A stretch of 32,629 bases of DNA from an uncultured Lachnospiraceae bacterium (GCA_905236025.1 CAJOOB010000062.1:1-32629), one strand, 5' to 3'; shown: positions 9,051 to 19,246, counted from the first letter of the stretch. Notes: generated from the letters alone by a model not told the origin. Translations and numbers: made by a program.

Positions 9051-9125
9051 AGTCCGGAGGATTGATTGTTATGAAAGCGCGCATCGAAAGCAGCGCGTCT
9101 TTCATAATACATCAATCTCCGGACT
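9051..9125 (-). terminator. very long imperfect hairpin between convergent genes; T-run present only in minus-strand orientation
   Basis: Arms AGTCCGGAGGATTGATTGTTATGAAAGCGCGC and (reverse complement of right arm) AGTCCGGAGATTGATGTATTATGAAAGACGCGC; minus strand exits into TTTTT (9050-9046). Confidence 0.6.
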
Positions 9126-9151
9126 ACAATTAAAATCGTTCAAAGGGAATA

Positions 9152-9928
9152 TTAATACAAATACCAATTAATCAATTCTTCTGCGTACAGCGCCGCCACC
9201 ACGCACCCCACGCAGATATACGGTCCAAACGCAAAATGATCTTTTCTCCCCTTCTTTTTTGTTATGAGCAGGTATGCGCCCGCAATCCCACCGACAATCA
9301 GCGTAATGAAAAAGCCCACAAGAGTGTGGCGCCAGCCAAGGTAAAGACCAATCGCGGCCATCAACTTTATGTCGCCACCGCCAAACGCGCCGTCAATCAC
9401 TATTGTAAGAATGAGCATCGGAACACTGATTACGAAGATTCCAATTATGTGCTCTAAGTAATTCCCGCTAAGCACCGTATTGATAACGCCAAGCATTAAC
9501 ACAAGCACCACCATAACGTTACTTATTTCCATTGTATCCGCATCTATAAAGGCTATTATCGTAAGTAATGATATATACGCAAAGGTTATTATTACTGCTG
9601 CCAACTCATCTGCATGCACATGTATCAAGCTATGGGTATTGCAAACGTATGAAAATACCGCCATGAATCCGCCAAGGATTTCCACTGCCATGTATCTTGG
9701 GCTGATTTTTGCCTTACAGTATCTGCATTTTCCTCTAAGAAATATATAACTAAATACCGGCACCAGATCAAGTGCCTTAAGGTTATGCCCGCAATCCGGG
9801 CAAAAACTTCTTCCCTTTACAAACTGTATATGCTTTGGAACGCGGTATATTACAACATTGTAGAACGAAAACATACACATTCCAAATACAAACATCATTG
9901 CATACAGCAAAAATTCACTTACTGTCAT
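9152..9928 (-). CDS. prepilin peptidase (A24 family, PilD/ComC-like)
   Basis: 258 aa polytopic; CPDCGHNLKALDLVPVFSYIFLRGKCRYCKAKI Cys tetrad; catalytic AFIDADTMEI and GAFGGGDIKLMAAIGLYLG. Confidence 0.92.
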   Translation of the reverse strand: MTVSEFLLYAMMFVFGMCMFSFYNVVIYRVPKHIQFVKGRSFCPDCGHNLKALDLVPVFSYIFLRGKCRYCKAKISPRYMAVEILGGFMAVFSYVCNTHSLIHVHADELAAVIITFAYISLLTIIAFIDADTMEISNVMVVLVLMLGVINTVLSGNYLEHIIGIFVISVPMLILTIVIDGAFGGGDIKLMAAIGLYLGWRHTLVGFFITLIVGGIAGAYLLITKKKGRKDHFAFGPYICVGCVVAALYAEELINWYLY

Positions 9929-9946
9929 TTCAAACCCTTTCCATTT

Positions 9947-10951
9947 TTATTCTTCCGTATCCTCTGTCACATCTTCCAATGTAAAGATGCTCTCTGAAAA
10001 TGTGATTGTCGCAAGCACGTCTGCGTACTCTTTGATTGTTGCATCTTTTAAGAGTTCTTCGTACATGCTTGTTATCACTGCTGCCTCGGCTTCTGAGACC
10101 ATATCTTCATATACGTACTCTGTTGCTTCCTCGTCATAATCATTTGTACAATATACAACGTAATAGTAGCCATCGACCTCACAATAACCAAACTCACCGG
10201 TCGAAAGGGAAAGGCACAAATCTTCAAGGGCATTGTCCATATCACCTTTGCCAATGTTTCCTTCTGATGTTTCAAGGCCGTACACATCCGCCAGATATGT
10301 GATGGTTTCGCCGCCTTCCATTCGCTCAACGATTTTTTGTGCGGTTGCTTCCTGTGATGTTATCTCCGAGTCAATTACCGCAACTATGCAATACGCCTGC
10401 TTTGCATCATCATATGATACACTTATCGGGTTATCGGAAAGGATCTTTTCGCACACCTTTTTATAAAGGGCAACGCTTTTATACACCTTTTCTACAAGCT
10501 CTTTTGATGCCCCGATTTTTTCCAAAAGTTCATCATCACTGTCTGTAAAGAAGTCCGATACGTCCGTTGCAACACCCTCTAAATCTTCCTCATCAAGCGT
10601 AATGCCGTATTCTTCCGCCAGGTCTTCAAACAATATCTGACGGTATATGATTTCCATACTTTCTTCTTTTACAAGGTCTTCTATTGTCACGGTGTTTCCG
10701 TCATCATCCGTTGTTTCGTATGACCAGTCAATCTCCACGCCGCTTGCCACGTAGTAAGCTTCGTAGTTTGCCTGCTCCATATATGCATAAAATGAGGCTT
10801 CTTCAAGGGTTATCTCCACATCGTTTACCTTTGCGGCGATTGAATCCTTAGTGATTTCCGTCTGTTCTTTTGCGTTTTTTCCGCATCCCGAAAAGATTGC
10901 AACGGCTATCAGCACGACTGAAGCCATTTTTGTTACTGTTTTTTTTATCAT
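9947..10951 (-). CDS. peptidylprolyl isomerase / foldase-type lipoprotein (PpiC/PrsA/SurA-like)
   Basis: Lipoprotein signal VVLIAVAIFSGC; SurA-N-like region plus parvulin-like AQKIVERMEGGETITYLADVYGLETSEGNIGKGDM...LSTGEFGYCEVDGYYYVVYC. Confidence 0.72.
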   Translation of the reverse strand: MIKKTVTKMASVVLIAVAIFSGCGKNAKEQTEITKDSIAAKVNDVEITLEEASFYAYMEQANYEAYYVASGVEIDWSYETTDDDGNTVTIEDLVKEESMEIIYRQILFEDLAEEYGITLDEEDLEGVATDVSDFFTDSDDELLEKIGASKELVEKVYKSVALYKKVCEKILSDNPISVSYDDAKQAYCIVAVIDSEITSQEATAQKIVERMEGGETITYLADVYGLETSEGNIGKGDMDNALEDLCLSLSTGEFGYCEVDGYYYVVYCTNDYDEEATEYVYEDMVSEAEAAVITSMYEELLKDATIKEYADVLATITFSESIFTLEDVTEDTEE

Positions 10952-11048
10952 ATTTTGTTTAGCTTTTGCCTTCTCCTGTAAATTTATCTACGCAAGTATT
11001 ATACCCCCTCGACTACCGTCTCGTTGGAGATACTCGTCTTTCCTCGTT

Positions 11049-11076
11049 ATTATACCCTATTATTGCCAAATTTCAA
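11049..11076 (-). promoter_or_regulatory. predicted promoter for the PpiC-like lipoprotein gene
   Basis: On the minus strand: TTGAAA, 16 nt, TATAAT. A second TATAAT lies about 50 bp further downstream on the same strand. Confidence 0.45.
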
Positions 11077-11137
11077 TACTGACAACTCTTTGCGTATTTT
11101 TGACAATAGTGTATAATGTCTTAAACAAGGAGATTAA

Positions 11138-14100
11138 ATGAAAACTTTTTTTGACAACTTAAGTGAGTATGAGCGCCTCCACGAAGCCCTTAAACTTGCA
11201 AAGAGAAATAACACTCATCCAAGCCTGCAGATTTGCGGAACCATGGATTCCGGCCGAAACGCCTTTATTCACTCGCTTAAGGATACTTTTAAATACAAGT
11301 TTATTGTGACTTTTGATGACCTGCACGCCAAAAGTCTTTTTTCCGACTTCAGAGATTTCTGCGACGCATACAACCATAAAGACAGCGTTGTGTGCTTCCC
11401 GGCCACCGACTTTATTTTTTACGGCGCAGACATGCAGTCGGGCGCAATTAACAAAGAGCGTATCAGAGCCTTAAAAGCCATTAAGGATGCAAATGATGAC
11501 GGCCTCTTTATCATTACCACCATCGACGTGCTGATGGCCAAACTCCCCATCTTTGACATTTCTGATTCCGGCATCACGCTTGAACCGGGTAGCGTCATTG
11601 ACGAAAAAGCGATGGCCGCAAAGCTTGTTTCCTACGGTTACACCAGAAGGAGCCAGGTTGAGACACCGGGCGAGTTTGCAATAAGAGGCAGCATCATCGA
11701 TGTATTTCCCGTTACTTCTGATATCCCCATAAGAATTGATATGTGGGATGATGAAATTGACACACTTAAAACCTTTGAACCGCTTAGCCAAAGAACACTC
11801 GAAACAGTGGATGAAGTAACCATTTTCCCTGCATCTGAATTTGTTCTTTCGGGTGATGAAATTAATAATGGTATTAAGAAGATTAATGCTGAATTTGAAA
11901 AAACTTACGCCTCTTTAAAGAACATAAAGAAGTCCGAAGAGGCGTACCGGTTAAAACAGACGGTTTCCGAGTTTTTAGAGCGCCTGGACATTAGCCCTAA
12001 CGGACTGCCTCTAATGTCTTACGTTAATTTCTTTTATGATAATCCTTGTTCTTTCCTGGATTATTTAGGAGAAGACACACTTATTATCATGGATGACCCG
12101 GTAAGAATTAAGGACAGGGCCAAGGTTATTGAGACTGAATTTTCAGAATGTATGGAAAGTCGTTTGGAAGGCGGTTATATTTTGCCATCCCAGGCAGATG
12201 TTATGTGGAATTATGATACCGCATTTAAACATACATCTTCTTATTCAAGACTTTTCTTTTCGATTCTTGATCAAAAAATTAAGGGTATTACGGGAAGCGA
12301 TATTTTCCGCTTCTCCATGCGTAATATTAATACTTACAATAAAAATATCGAGCTTTTAACCGCCGATTTACGTGATTATGTTAAAAGGAAGTATAAAATA
12401 CACATTGTTTCTTCGTCGTTAACCAGAGCAAAGCGTTTAACCACCGGCCTTAACAATGATTATAATCTTCCGGCTTTCTTTAGCGAGGACAGATTTGTTA
12501 AGCCAAATCCGGGAAATATTCTGGTTACCTACGGTAACTTAAATACGGGATTTGAGTATCCTGATGCTTTGTATGTGGTTATCTCGGATGCGGATATTTT
12601 CGGACACGAAACGAAGAGAAAACGTAAAAAGAGCCTTTACACCGGTGAAAGAATTGCCGATTTTTCGGCTATCAAGCCGGGCGATTACGTGGTACACGAA
12701 AATCACGGCCTCGGAATTTACAGGGGTATTGAAAAGGTTACGGTGGATCACATTGTCAAAGATTACGTTAAGATTGAATATGCGGGAGAATCCAACCTTT
12801 ACGTGCCTGCAACAAGCCTTGATGTTCTGCAAAAATATTCGGGAGGCGAAGGCGCAAAGCCAAAGCTTAACTCTCTTGGTTCTAATCGCTGGAATAACAC
12901 AAAAGCAAGAGTTAAAAGCGCGGTTAAGGATATTGCGGCGGAGCTTGTTGATTTGTACGCAAAGCGACAGAGTTTAAAGGGTTTTATGTTTTCAGAAGAC
13001 GGCGTTTGGCAGAAGGAATTTGAAGAAACCTTCCCTTTTGAAGAAACCGAAGATCAGCTTAACGCAATTGAAGATACAAAAAAGGATATGGAAAGCAGCA
13101 GGATCATGGACCGTCTTATTTGCGGAGATGTGGGCTTTGGTAAGACGGAGATTGCCATACGTGCTGCTTTTAAGGCTGTACAGGACGGCAAGCAGGTTGT
13201 TGTTTTGGTACCAACCACCGTCTTGGCACAACAGCATTTTAATACTTTCACCCAGAGAATGAAGGATTTCCCTGTTAATATCTCGCTCTTAAGCCGTTTC
13301 AGAAGTGCAGGCGAACAAAGAACCGCAACGGAAGGCCTTAAAAACGGATATGTTGATATTGTGATTGGTACTCACAGGATTTTATCCAAGGATATCACTT
13401 TTAAGAACCTTGGACTTTTGATTATAGATGAAGAGCAGCGTTTCGGCGTTTCTAACAAGGAAAAGATTAAGCAGTTAAAGGCTAACGTTGACGTTCTTTC
13501 TTTAACCGCAACCCCTATCCCAAGAACACTTCATATGAGTCTTGTGGGAATCAGGGATATGAGCCTTCTTGAAGAAGCTCCGATTGACCGTCTTCCAATC
13601 CAGACTTATGTAATGGAATACAGTCCGGAAATGATTAAAGAGGCAATACGCCGCGAGCTTGCAAGGGGCGGTCAGGTTTATTATGTATATAACAGGGTTG
13701 AAAGCATTGAAGAAATTACTGCAACCATCAGGAACCTTGTTCCGGAGGCCGTAACCGAATATGCTCACGGAAGAATGAGCGAACACCGCTTAGAATCAAT
13801 CATGACAGACTTTGTTAACGGGAATATTGACGTTTTGATTTCAACTACCATTATTGAAACCGGTCTTGATATTCCAAACGCCAACACAATGATTGTTCAT
13901 GATTCGGATAAACTTGGACTTTCTCAGCTTTATCAGTTAAGAGGAAGAATCGGGCGTTCCAACAAGACTTCTTACGCATTTTTAATGTACAGAAGGGACA
14001 AAACACTTAAGGAGGTTGCCGAGAAGAGACTTCAGGCAATTAAAGAATTTACTGAGCTTGGCTCAGGATTTAAGATTGCACTTCGTGACCTTGAATTAAG

Positions 14101-14731
14101 AGGCGCGGGCAACATTCTCGGAGCAGAACAAAGCGGCCACATGGAAGAAGTGGGATACGACATGTACTGCAAGCTTTTAAATGAGGCCGTGATAAAGCTT
14201 AAGAAAAAGAAGGATGCCGAGCTTTTGGGAGGTGAAATCCCGAATGATACGGATGATGATTTTGAAGATTTTGAAACCACCATCGATATTGATATTAATG
14301 CCTTTATTCCGCCTTCATATATTGCGGATGAATTGCAGAAAATCTCGATTTACAGGAAAATCGCGGCCATAGGCACGAACGGGGATGCTGAGGATATGAC
14401 GGACGAACTTTTGGACAGATTCGGCGACCCTCCTTCTTCTGTTATGAGCCTCATTGCGGTTTCCGTTTTAAGAGCGAAGGCAAAAACCGTGTATGTCTCT
14501 GAAATAAAGGGAAACAAGGATTTAATAAGGATTAAGATGTATCAGAAAGCTAAAATTAATCCGGCAAATATCCCGGCTTTTCTTGAAAGCTATGACAGGC
14601 GAATGACTTTTGCTGCGGAAAAGGAGGCAGTTTTTTCTTATAAGCCGAAGTATGCGCCAAAAAGCACCAAAGACTTCCTTTCAATGATTTCTTCGTGTCT
14701 TGACGATATTAAAGATAAACTTATGGACTAA
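11138..14731 (+). CDS. mfd: transcription-repair coupling factor
   Basis: 1197 aa; RID motif GDYVVHENHGLGIYRGI, helicase motifs GDVGFGKTEIAIRAAF, DEEQRFGV, TATPIPRT, LRGRIGRS; C-terminal TRCF domain. Confidence 0.97.
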   Translation: MKTFFDNLSEYERLHEALKLAKRNNTHPSLQICGTMDSGRNAFIHSLKDTFKYKFIVTFDDLHAKSLFSDFRDFCDAYNHKDSVVCFPATDFIFYGADMQSGAINKERIRALKAIKDANDDGLFIITTIDVLMAKLPIFDISDSGITLEPGSVIDEKAMAAKLVSYGYTRRSQVETPGEFAIRGSIIDVFPVTSDIPIRIDMWDDEIDTLKTFEPLSQRTLETVDEVTIFPASEFVLSGDEINNGIKKINAEFEKTYASLKNIKKSEEAYRLKQTVSEFLERLDISPNGLPLMSYVNFFYDNPCSFLDYLGEDTLIIMDDPVRIKDRAKVIETEFSECMESRLEGGYILPSQADVMWNYDTAFKHTSSYSRLFFSILDQKIKGITGSDIFRFSMRNINTYNKNIELLTADLRDYVKRKYKIHIVSSSLTRAKRLTTGLNNDYNLPAFFSEDRFVKPNPGNILVTYGNLNTGFEYPDALYVVISDADIFGHETKRKRKKSLYTGERIADFSAIKPGDYVVHENHGLGIYRGIEKVTVDHIVKDYVKIEYAGESNLYVPATSLDVLQKYSGGEGAKPKLNSLGSNRWNNTKARVKSAVKDIAAELVDLYAKRQSLKGFMFSEDGVWQKEFEETFPFEETEDQLNAIEDTKKDMESSRIMDRLICGDVGFGKTEIAIRAAFKAVQDGKQVVVLVPTTVLAQQHFNTFTQRMKDFPVNISLLSRFRSAGEQRTATEGLKNGYVDIVIGTHRILSKDITFKNLGLLIIDEEQRFGVSNKEKIKQLKANVDVLSLTATPIPRTLHMSLVGIRDMSLLEEAPIDRLPIQTYVMEYSPEMIKEAIRRELARGGQVYYVYNRVESIEEITATIRNLVPEAVTEYAHGRMSEHRLESIMTDFVNGNIDVLISTTIIETGLDIPNANTMIVHDSDKLGLSQLYQLRGRIGRSNKTSYAFLMYRRDKTLKEVAEKRLQAIKEFTELGSGFKIALRDLELRGAGNILGAEQSGHMEEVGYDMYCKLLNEAVIKLKKKKDAELLGGEIPNDTDDDFEDFETTIDIDINAFIPPSYIADELQKISIYRKIAAIGTNGDAEDMTDELLDRFGDPPSSVMSLIAVSVLRAKAKTVYVSEIKGNKDLIRIKMYQKAKINPANIPAFLESYDRRMTFAAEKEAVFSYKPKYAPKSTKDFLSMISSCLDDIKDKLMD

Positions 14732-14732
14732 A

Positions 14733-14759
14733 AAGGCCACCTCATTACGAGGTGGCCTT
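14733..14759. terminator. bidirectional intrinsic terminator between mfd and spoVG
   Basis: Perfect 11-bp stem AAGGCCACCTC/GAGGTGGCCTT with loop ATTAC, between convergent genes. Confidence 0.8.
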
Positions 14760-14763
14760 ATTT

Positions 14764-15027
14764 CTACTGTTCTTCCGGAGTTTCTTTATAAGCATTAAGG
14801 ATTAATTCCTGTAACTGTTTACGAGTCTCCATGTTGATTGGGTGAGCAATGTCTTTAAACTCGCCCGTGGATGCTTTTCTGCTTGGCATTGCGATAAATA
14901 AACCGCTGTCTCCTTCAATAATTTTGATGTCATGTACGACAAACACATTATCAATGGTGATTGAAGCAACCGCCTTCATTTTGCCGTCCTTCTGCATCCT
15001 TCTTACCTTAACATCTGTAATATTCAT
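14764..15027 (-). CDS. spoVG: SpoVG family regulator
   Basis: [51 protein letters not shown]...FKDIAHPIN; start moved to ATG 15027 behind GGAGG. Confidence 0.93.
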   Translation of the reverse strand: MNITDVKVRRMQKDGKMKAVASITIDNVFVVHDIKIIEGDSGLFIAMPSRKASTGEFKDIAHPINMETRKQLQELILNAYKETPEEQ

Positions 15028-15061
15028 GCCTCTTTCCTCCCGGTCATATTTCAAGGAATAA

Positions 15062-16180
15062 CTATCTTTCGTAAGCCTCGGAAGTATCTGTTACGATTCT
15101 TATCCTGCTTTCTCCGACAAAGCTTGAATTTGCTTTGATAGTGCCTCTACTTTCTATTATACAGTTTTCAATAAATGTATTATCACCAATATATACGTTA
15201 TTTAAAATGATTGAATTTCTTATAACGCAATTATTACCAATATACGCTTTCTTGAATAATACTGAGTTTTCAACGTGGCCGTTTATGATACAGCCTGTGG
15301 AAACCAAACTGTTGCTTACCACTGCACCCGGATTGTATTTCGCAGGCGGATAATCATCTACCTTTGAATAAATGTCCGGATATTGTCTGAAGAAGTAATT
15401 TCTAACATCCGGGTCAAGAAATTTCATATTTGTTTCATAATATGAATCCACCGTACCAATGTTACTCCAGTACTCATCAAACATATATGCATGTATTTTC
15501 TTTGCGTTCTTGTATCTTATAAGTACATCACTTACAAAATCGTAACGCTCTTCTTTTGCTGCTTTTTCAATAAGTTCAATAAGAAGTCTTCTTCTTATTA
15601 CGTATATACCAAGGGAAACTATTGTTGAATCGGCCTGTACAGGCTTTTCTTCAAACTGAACGATACGATTGTTTTCATCTAACTGAACAACACCAAACCT
15701 TGTAACGTCCACATCCCTGCCCATATCCTTGCAGACAACGGTAATATCAGCTTCTGATTTAATATGATCTTCAAGGACTTTGTTGAAGTCCATCTTGTAT
15801 ACAATGTTACCCGGTGCAATTACCACATATGGCTCATGGCTGCCTTTTAAAAACGAGATGTTTTGGGCAATTGAGTCAGCTGTGCCTCTGTACCAGAAAC
15901 TGTTTTCCGCAGTAACGGATGGCGTAAATACGAAAAGGCCGCCCTGCTTTCTACCGAAATCCCACCATTTGGAAGAATTAAGGTGTTCGTTCATTGACTT
16001 TGCGTTGTACTGAGTAAGTACCGCAACCTTAGAAATATGTGAATTGGCCATGTTACTAAGGGTAAAGTCAATTGCTCTGTAACTTCCGGCAATAGGCAAT
16101 GCTGCAACCGCTCTTTTTCTGGATAATTCTCTTACCTGGTTGCTGTTACCGCCGGCTAAAATAATACCTATCGCTCTCAT
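15062..16180 (-). CDS. glgD: glucose-1-phosphate adenylyltransferase, GlgD-type subunit
   Basis: 372 aa ADP-glucose pyrophosphorylase homologue with altered N-terminal loop ([26 protein letters not shown]) as in GlgD; overlaps glgC by 4 bp. Confidence 0.9.
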   Translation of the reverse strand: MRAIGIILAGGNSNQVRELSRKRAVAALPIAGSYRAIDFTLSNMANSHISKVAVLTQYNAKSMNEHLNSSKWWDFGRKQGGLFVFTPSVTAENSFWYRGTADSIAQNISFLKGSHEPYVVIAPGNIVYKMDFNKVLEDHIKSEADITVVCKDMGRDVDVTRFGVVQLDENNRIVQFEEKPVQADSTIVSLGIYVIRRRLLIELIEKAAKEERYDFVSDVLIRYKNAKKIHAYMFDEYWSNIGTVDSYYETNMKFLDPDVRNYFFRQYPDIYSKVDDYPPAKYNPGAVVSNSLVSTGCIINGHVENSVLFKKAYIGNNCVIRNSIILNNVYIGDNTFIENCIIESRGTIKANSSFVGESRIRIVTDTSEAYER

Positions 16181-17451
16181 GCCTCATCACCTGCCTTAAT
16201 TATATAGCCGCCGCTTTCAAGCTCGCCGTTTGTGTAATCCTCCGGTTTTGTAATGCCGGAAACAACAGTGTTCTTACCAATCTTTACACCGTCAGGAATA
16301 ACAGAACCATTACCGATTGTCACAATACCTGAGGTATAGATCTTTGGATTTAATTTATTTGGAGCTTCATCGCCAACACCAAGTTCAACGTTTTCACCCA
16401 CTGTAACGTCTTCAGAAACAATTGACTTGCTGATTTTCGTTCCGACACCAATCTTGGTACCGCTCATAATAATTGAATCTCTTATTATTGCACCCGGGCC
16501 CACGTAAACGTCAGCACCGATTATTGAATTGTGAACTTCTCCGTATATTTCGGAGCCTTCACTTATGATACATCTGTCAACAACCGATTCCGGTGACAAA
16601 TACTGAGGAGGAAGAATCTCACTCTTTGTATAAATTCTCCAGAATTCCTCGTAAAGATTAAATACAGGAACAAGGTCAATAAGTTCCATATTGGCTTCCC
16701 AATAAGAATTGAGCGTTCCTACATCCTTCCAATATCCGTTAAACTGATACGCATATATCTTCTTACCCTGTTCATGACAGTATGGAATGATATGCTTACC
16801 AAAGTCGCAGTTGCTCTGGTCTTTAAGTTTACAAAGCGCTTCTTTGAGAACATTGAAATTAAAAATATAAATACCCATTGAAGCAAGGTCTGAACGTGGA
16901 TTTTCAGGCTTTTCCTCAAACTCGGTGATTTTACCGTCTTCATCCGCAATTACAATACCAAAACGGCTTGCTTCCGAAATTGGTACCTTCATTGAAGCAA
17001 TGGTAACATCAGCTCCCTTTGTTTTGTGGAAGTCTAACATTATCTGATAATCCATCTTGTAAATATGGTCACCCGACAAAATCAGGACATAGTCGGGATT
17101 GAACTGCTCCATAAATTCTATATTCTGGAATATAGCATTTGCAGTTCCTGTGTACCATTGGCTGCTTCCGCTCTTTTCATACGGAGGTAAAACAGAGACA
17201 CCACCGATATTTCTATCGAGGTCCCAAGGAATACCGATTCCGATATGAGAGTTCAACACAAGTGGCTGATATTGGGTCAGCACACCAACCGTATCAACAC
17301 CTGAGTTAATACAGTTACTGAGAGGGAAGTCGATGATACGATACTTGCCACCGAATGAAACGGCTGGCTTAGCCATTTTGGCCGTGAGGATACCAAGTCT
17401 GCTGCCCTGTCCCCCGGCAAGCAGCATGGCAATCATCTCTTTCTTAATCAT
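16177..17451 (-). CDS. glgC: glucose-1-phosphate adenylyltransferase GlgC
   Basis: 424 aa; [53 protein letters not shown]. Confidence 0.95.
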   Translation of the reverse strand: MIKKEMIAMLLAGGQGSRLGILTAKMAKPAVSFGGKYRIIDFPLSNCINSGVDTVGVLTQYQPLVLNSHIGIGIPWDLDRNIGGVSVLPPYEKSGSSQWYTGTANAIFQNIEFMEQFNPDYVLILSGDHIYKMDYQIMLDFHKTKGADVTIASMKVPISEASRFGIVIADEDGKITEFEEKPENPRSDLASMGIYIFNFNVLKEALCKLKDQSNCDFGKHIIPYCHEQGKKIYAYQFNGYWKDVGTLNSYWEANMELIDLVPVFNLYEEFWRIYTKSEILPPQYLSPESVVDRCIISEGSEIYGEVHNSIIGADVYVGPGAIIRDSIIMSGTKIGVGTKISKSIVSEDVTVGENVELGVGDEAPNKLNPKIYTSGIVTIGNGSVIPDGVKIGKNTVVSGITKPEDYTNGELESGGYIIKAGDEA

Positions 17452-17614
17452 AGCGTCACCTCATGTCAATCTTTAATGCCATAAATATGTACTTGTTAGT
17501 GTCTTTTTCATACCCCAAAGCACAAACAATGTCCTAGGTTGATTATAACACCAACAGATAGGAAAATAAAGCATTTTTTTGTTTAAATCCGCTTTTTCGG
17601 GGTATTCGGGTTTA

Positions 17615-17643
17615 TTGCCAAATTTTATCCTTTGGTGTATAAT
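17615..17643 (+). promoter_or_regulatory. predicted promoter of murC
   Basis: TTGCCA (17615-17620), 17 nt, TATAAT (17638-17643). Confidence 0.6.
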
Positions 17644-17702
17644 TAGCCGTGGTGTTAAAGCCGCGACTTTTCGCACATTTTTTAACCTTGAGGTAATGAT
17701 AA

Positions 17703-19079
17703 ATGAATTCAGATACACAAATTGACATATTAAAATTAAAACACATTCACTTTATGGGTATTGGCGGAGTGAGCATGAGCGGGCTCGCGCAGATAGCCAA
17801 AAACCAAGGCATCACGGTAACAGGCTCCGATATTGCTGAAAGTGAACTCACTAAAAAGTTAGAAGATGAGGGAATCAAAGTTTTCTACGGCCAGAAAGCT
17901 TCCAATATATCAAAGGATATGGACCTGGTTGTCTACACGGCAGCCATCGGCCCGGATAATGAGGAGTTGGGTAAAGCAAGAGAATTAAATATTAATACAA
18001 TGGTAAGGGCCGATTATTTGGGGCTTTTAATGAAGATGGCAAATAATGTTATTTGCATTTCCGGTACGGACGGAAAAACAACGACAACGGCAATGATTTC
18101 CCACATCATGCTTGAAACCGATTTTGATCCGACCGTTATGGTGGGCGGTATGTATGATAAGATTGGTGGAAATTTGCGTATTGGCAAGTCTTCAAACATG
18201 ATTGTCGAGTCCTGCGAATATAAGGACAGCTTCCTTTCGTTTTTTCCGACAACCGCCGTTATTTTAAATATCAGGGAAGATCATCTTGATTATTTTAAGG
18301 ATATTAATCATATAAGAAGAAGTTTTAAGGCTTTTGCAGACAAAAAAGGCGTTAAGACGCTTGTTATATGTAACGAGATTGATAACGTTTCTGATTTTAC
18401 AAAGGATGCTTCTTATTCTGTTATTACCTACGGAAAAGGCGGTAAATACGAGGCCTGCGACATTACTTTCGACGAATTTGCAAGACCTTCCTACACGCTT
18501 TTAGAAGACGGTAAGGAGGTTACAAGACTCACGCTTGGTGTTACGGGCGAACATAATGTTACAAACTCACTTGCGGCAATTGCTGTTTGCAGAAACTACG
18601 GCGTTTCTTACGAATTAATTGAAAAGTTACTCCCTTCCTTCCACGGAACCGACAGAAGATTCCAGATTTTAGGCGAATGTAACGGCGCAACCGTGATTGA
18701 TGATTATGCTCACAACCCCGATGAAATCCGTGCTTCTTTAAAGACACTTTCAAAGTTTAAGCATAATGACTCATATGTTGTCTTCCAGCCTCACACTTAT
18801 ACGCGTACCAAATCTCTTTTAAAAGAATTTGCGAAGGAGCTTTCAAATGCCGATCATATAATTTTAGCCAAAATTTATCCTGCCAGAGAGAAGGATATTT
18901 ACAATATTTCATCACAGGATTTAGCCGATGAAATAATGGCTTTGGGGAAATCTTCCATTTATATGGAAACATTTGAGGAAATCGAAAAATATTTGAAAAA
19001 TAGTTGTTCACATGGCGACGTAATTTTGACAATGGGTGCCGGTGACGTTGTAAATATCGCAAAAGACCTGATTAAGTAA
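17703..19079 (+). CDS. murC: UDP-N-acetylmuramate--L-alanine ligase
   Basis: 458 aa; HFMGIGGVSMSGLAQIA, ISGTDGKTTTTAMI, IDDYAHNPDEI. Confidence 0.95.
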   Translation: MNSDTQIDILKLKHIHFMGIGGVSMSGLAQIAKNQGITVTGSDIAESELTKKLEDEGIKVFYGQKASNISKDMDLVVYTAAIGPDNEELGKARELNINTMVRADYLGLLMKMANNVICISGTDGKTTTTAMISHIMLETDFDPTVMVGGMYDKIGGNLRIGKSSNMIVESCEYKDSFLSFFPTTAVILNIREDHLDYFKDINHIRRSFKAFADKKGVKTLVICNEIDNVSDFTKDASYSVITYGKGGKYEACDITFDEFARPSYTLLEDGKEVTRLTLGVTGEHNVTNSLAAIAVCRNYGVSYELIEKLLPSFHGTDRRFQILGECNGATVIDDYAHNPDEIRASLKTLSKFKHNDSYVVFQPHTYTRTKSLLKEFAKELSNADHIILAKIYPAREKDIYNISSQDLADEIMALGKSSIYMETFEEIEKYLKNSCSHGDVILTMGAGDVVNIAKDLIK

Positions 19080-19094
19080 AGTTTACATATTTTT

Positions 19095-19145
19095 AATCCA
19101 CATACCGTATGTTGAAAACACATAAAAGTATGTGGATTATTTTTT
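19095..19145 (+). terminator. probable intrinsic terminator of murC
   Basis: Perfect 11-bp inverted repeat AATCCACATAC (19095-19105)/GTATGTGGATT (19128-19138), followed by A and six T. Arms contain one-mismatch DnaA-box-like 9-mers. Confidence 0.55.
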
Positions 19146-19162
19146 GAGACATACATCTTTTT

Positions 19163-19246
19163 TTATCCACATTTTTTCTGTGATTCGTAATTATGCAACA
19201 TAAATTCTCCACGATTTCCACACTTTCCACAACGTCACTTTTCACA
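19163..19246 (+). promoter_or_regulatory. DnaA-box-like cluster upstream of the DnaD-like gene
   Basis: TTATCCACA at 19163-19171 (perfect). ATTTCCACA 19214-19222, CTTTCCACA 19223-19231 and CTTTTCACA 19238-19246 each differ by one base from TTWTNCACA; TTCTCCACG 19205-19213 is weaker. Confidence 0.5.

Noticed and set aside
11159-14283. Numerous antisense and out-of-frame ORFs inside mfd and the histidine kinase (e.g. 11471-11791 -, 12552-12977 +, 4406-4765 +)
   Set aside because: They overlap well-supported coding sequences, have no RBS or recognisable domains, and look like shadow ORFs.
15062-16180. GlgD as a pseudogene because of the altered catalytic loop
   Set aside because: The altered loop is a known property of GlgD-type subunits; the ORF is intact and operonic with glgC.
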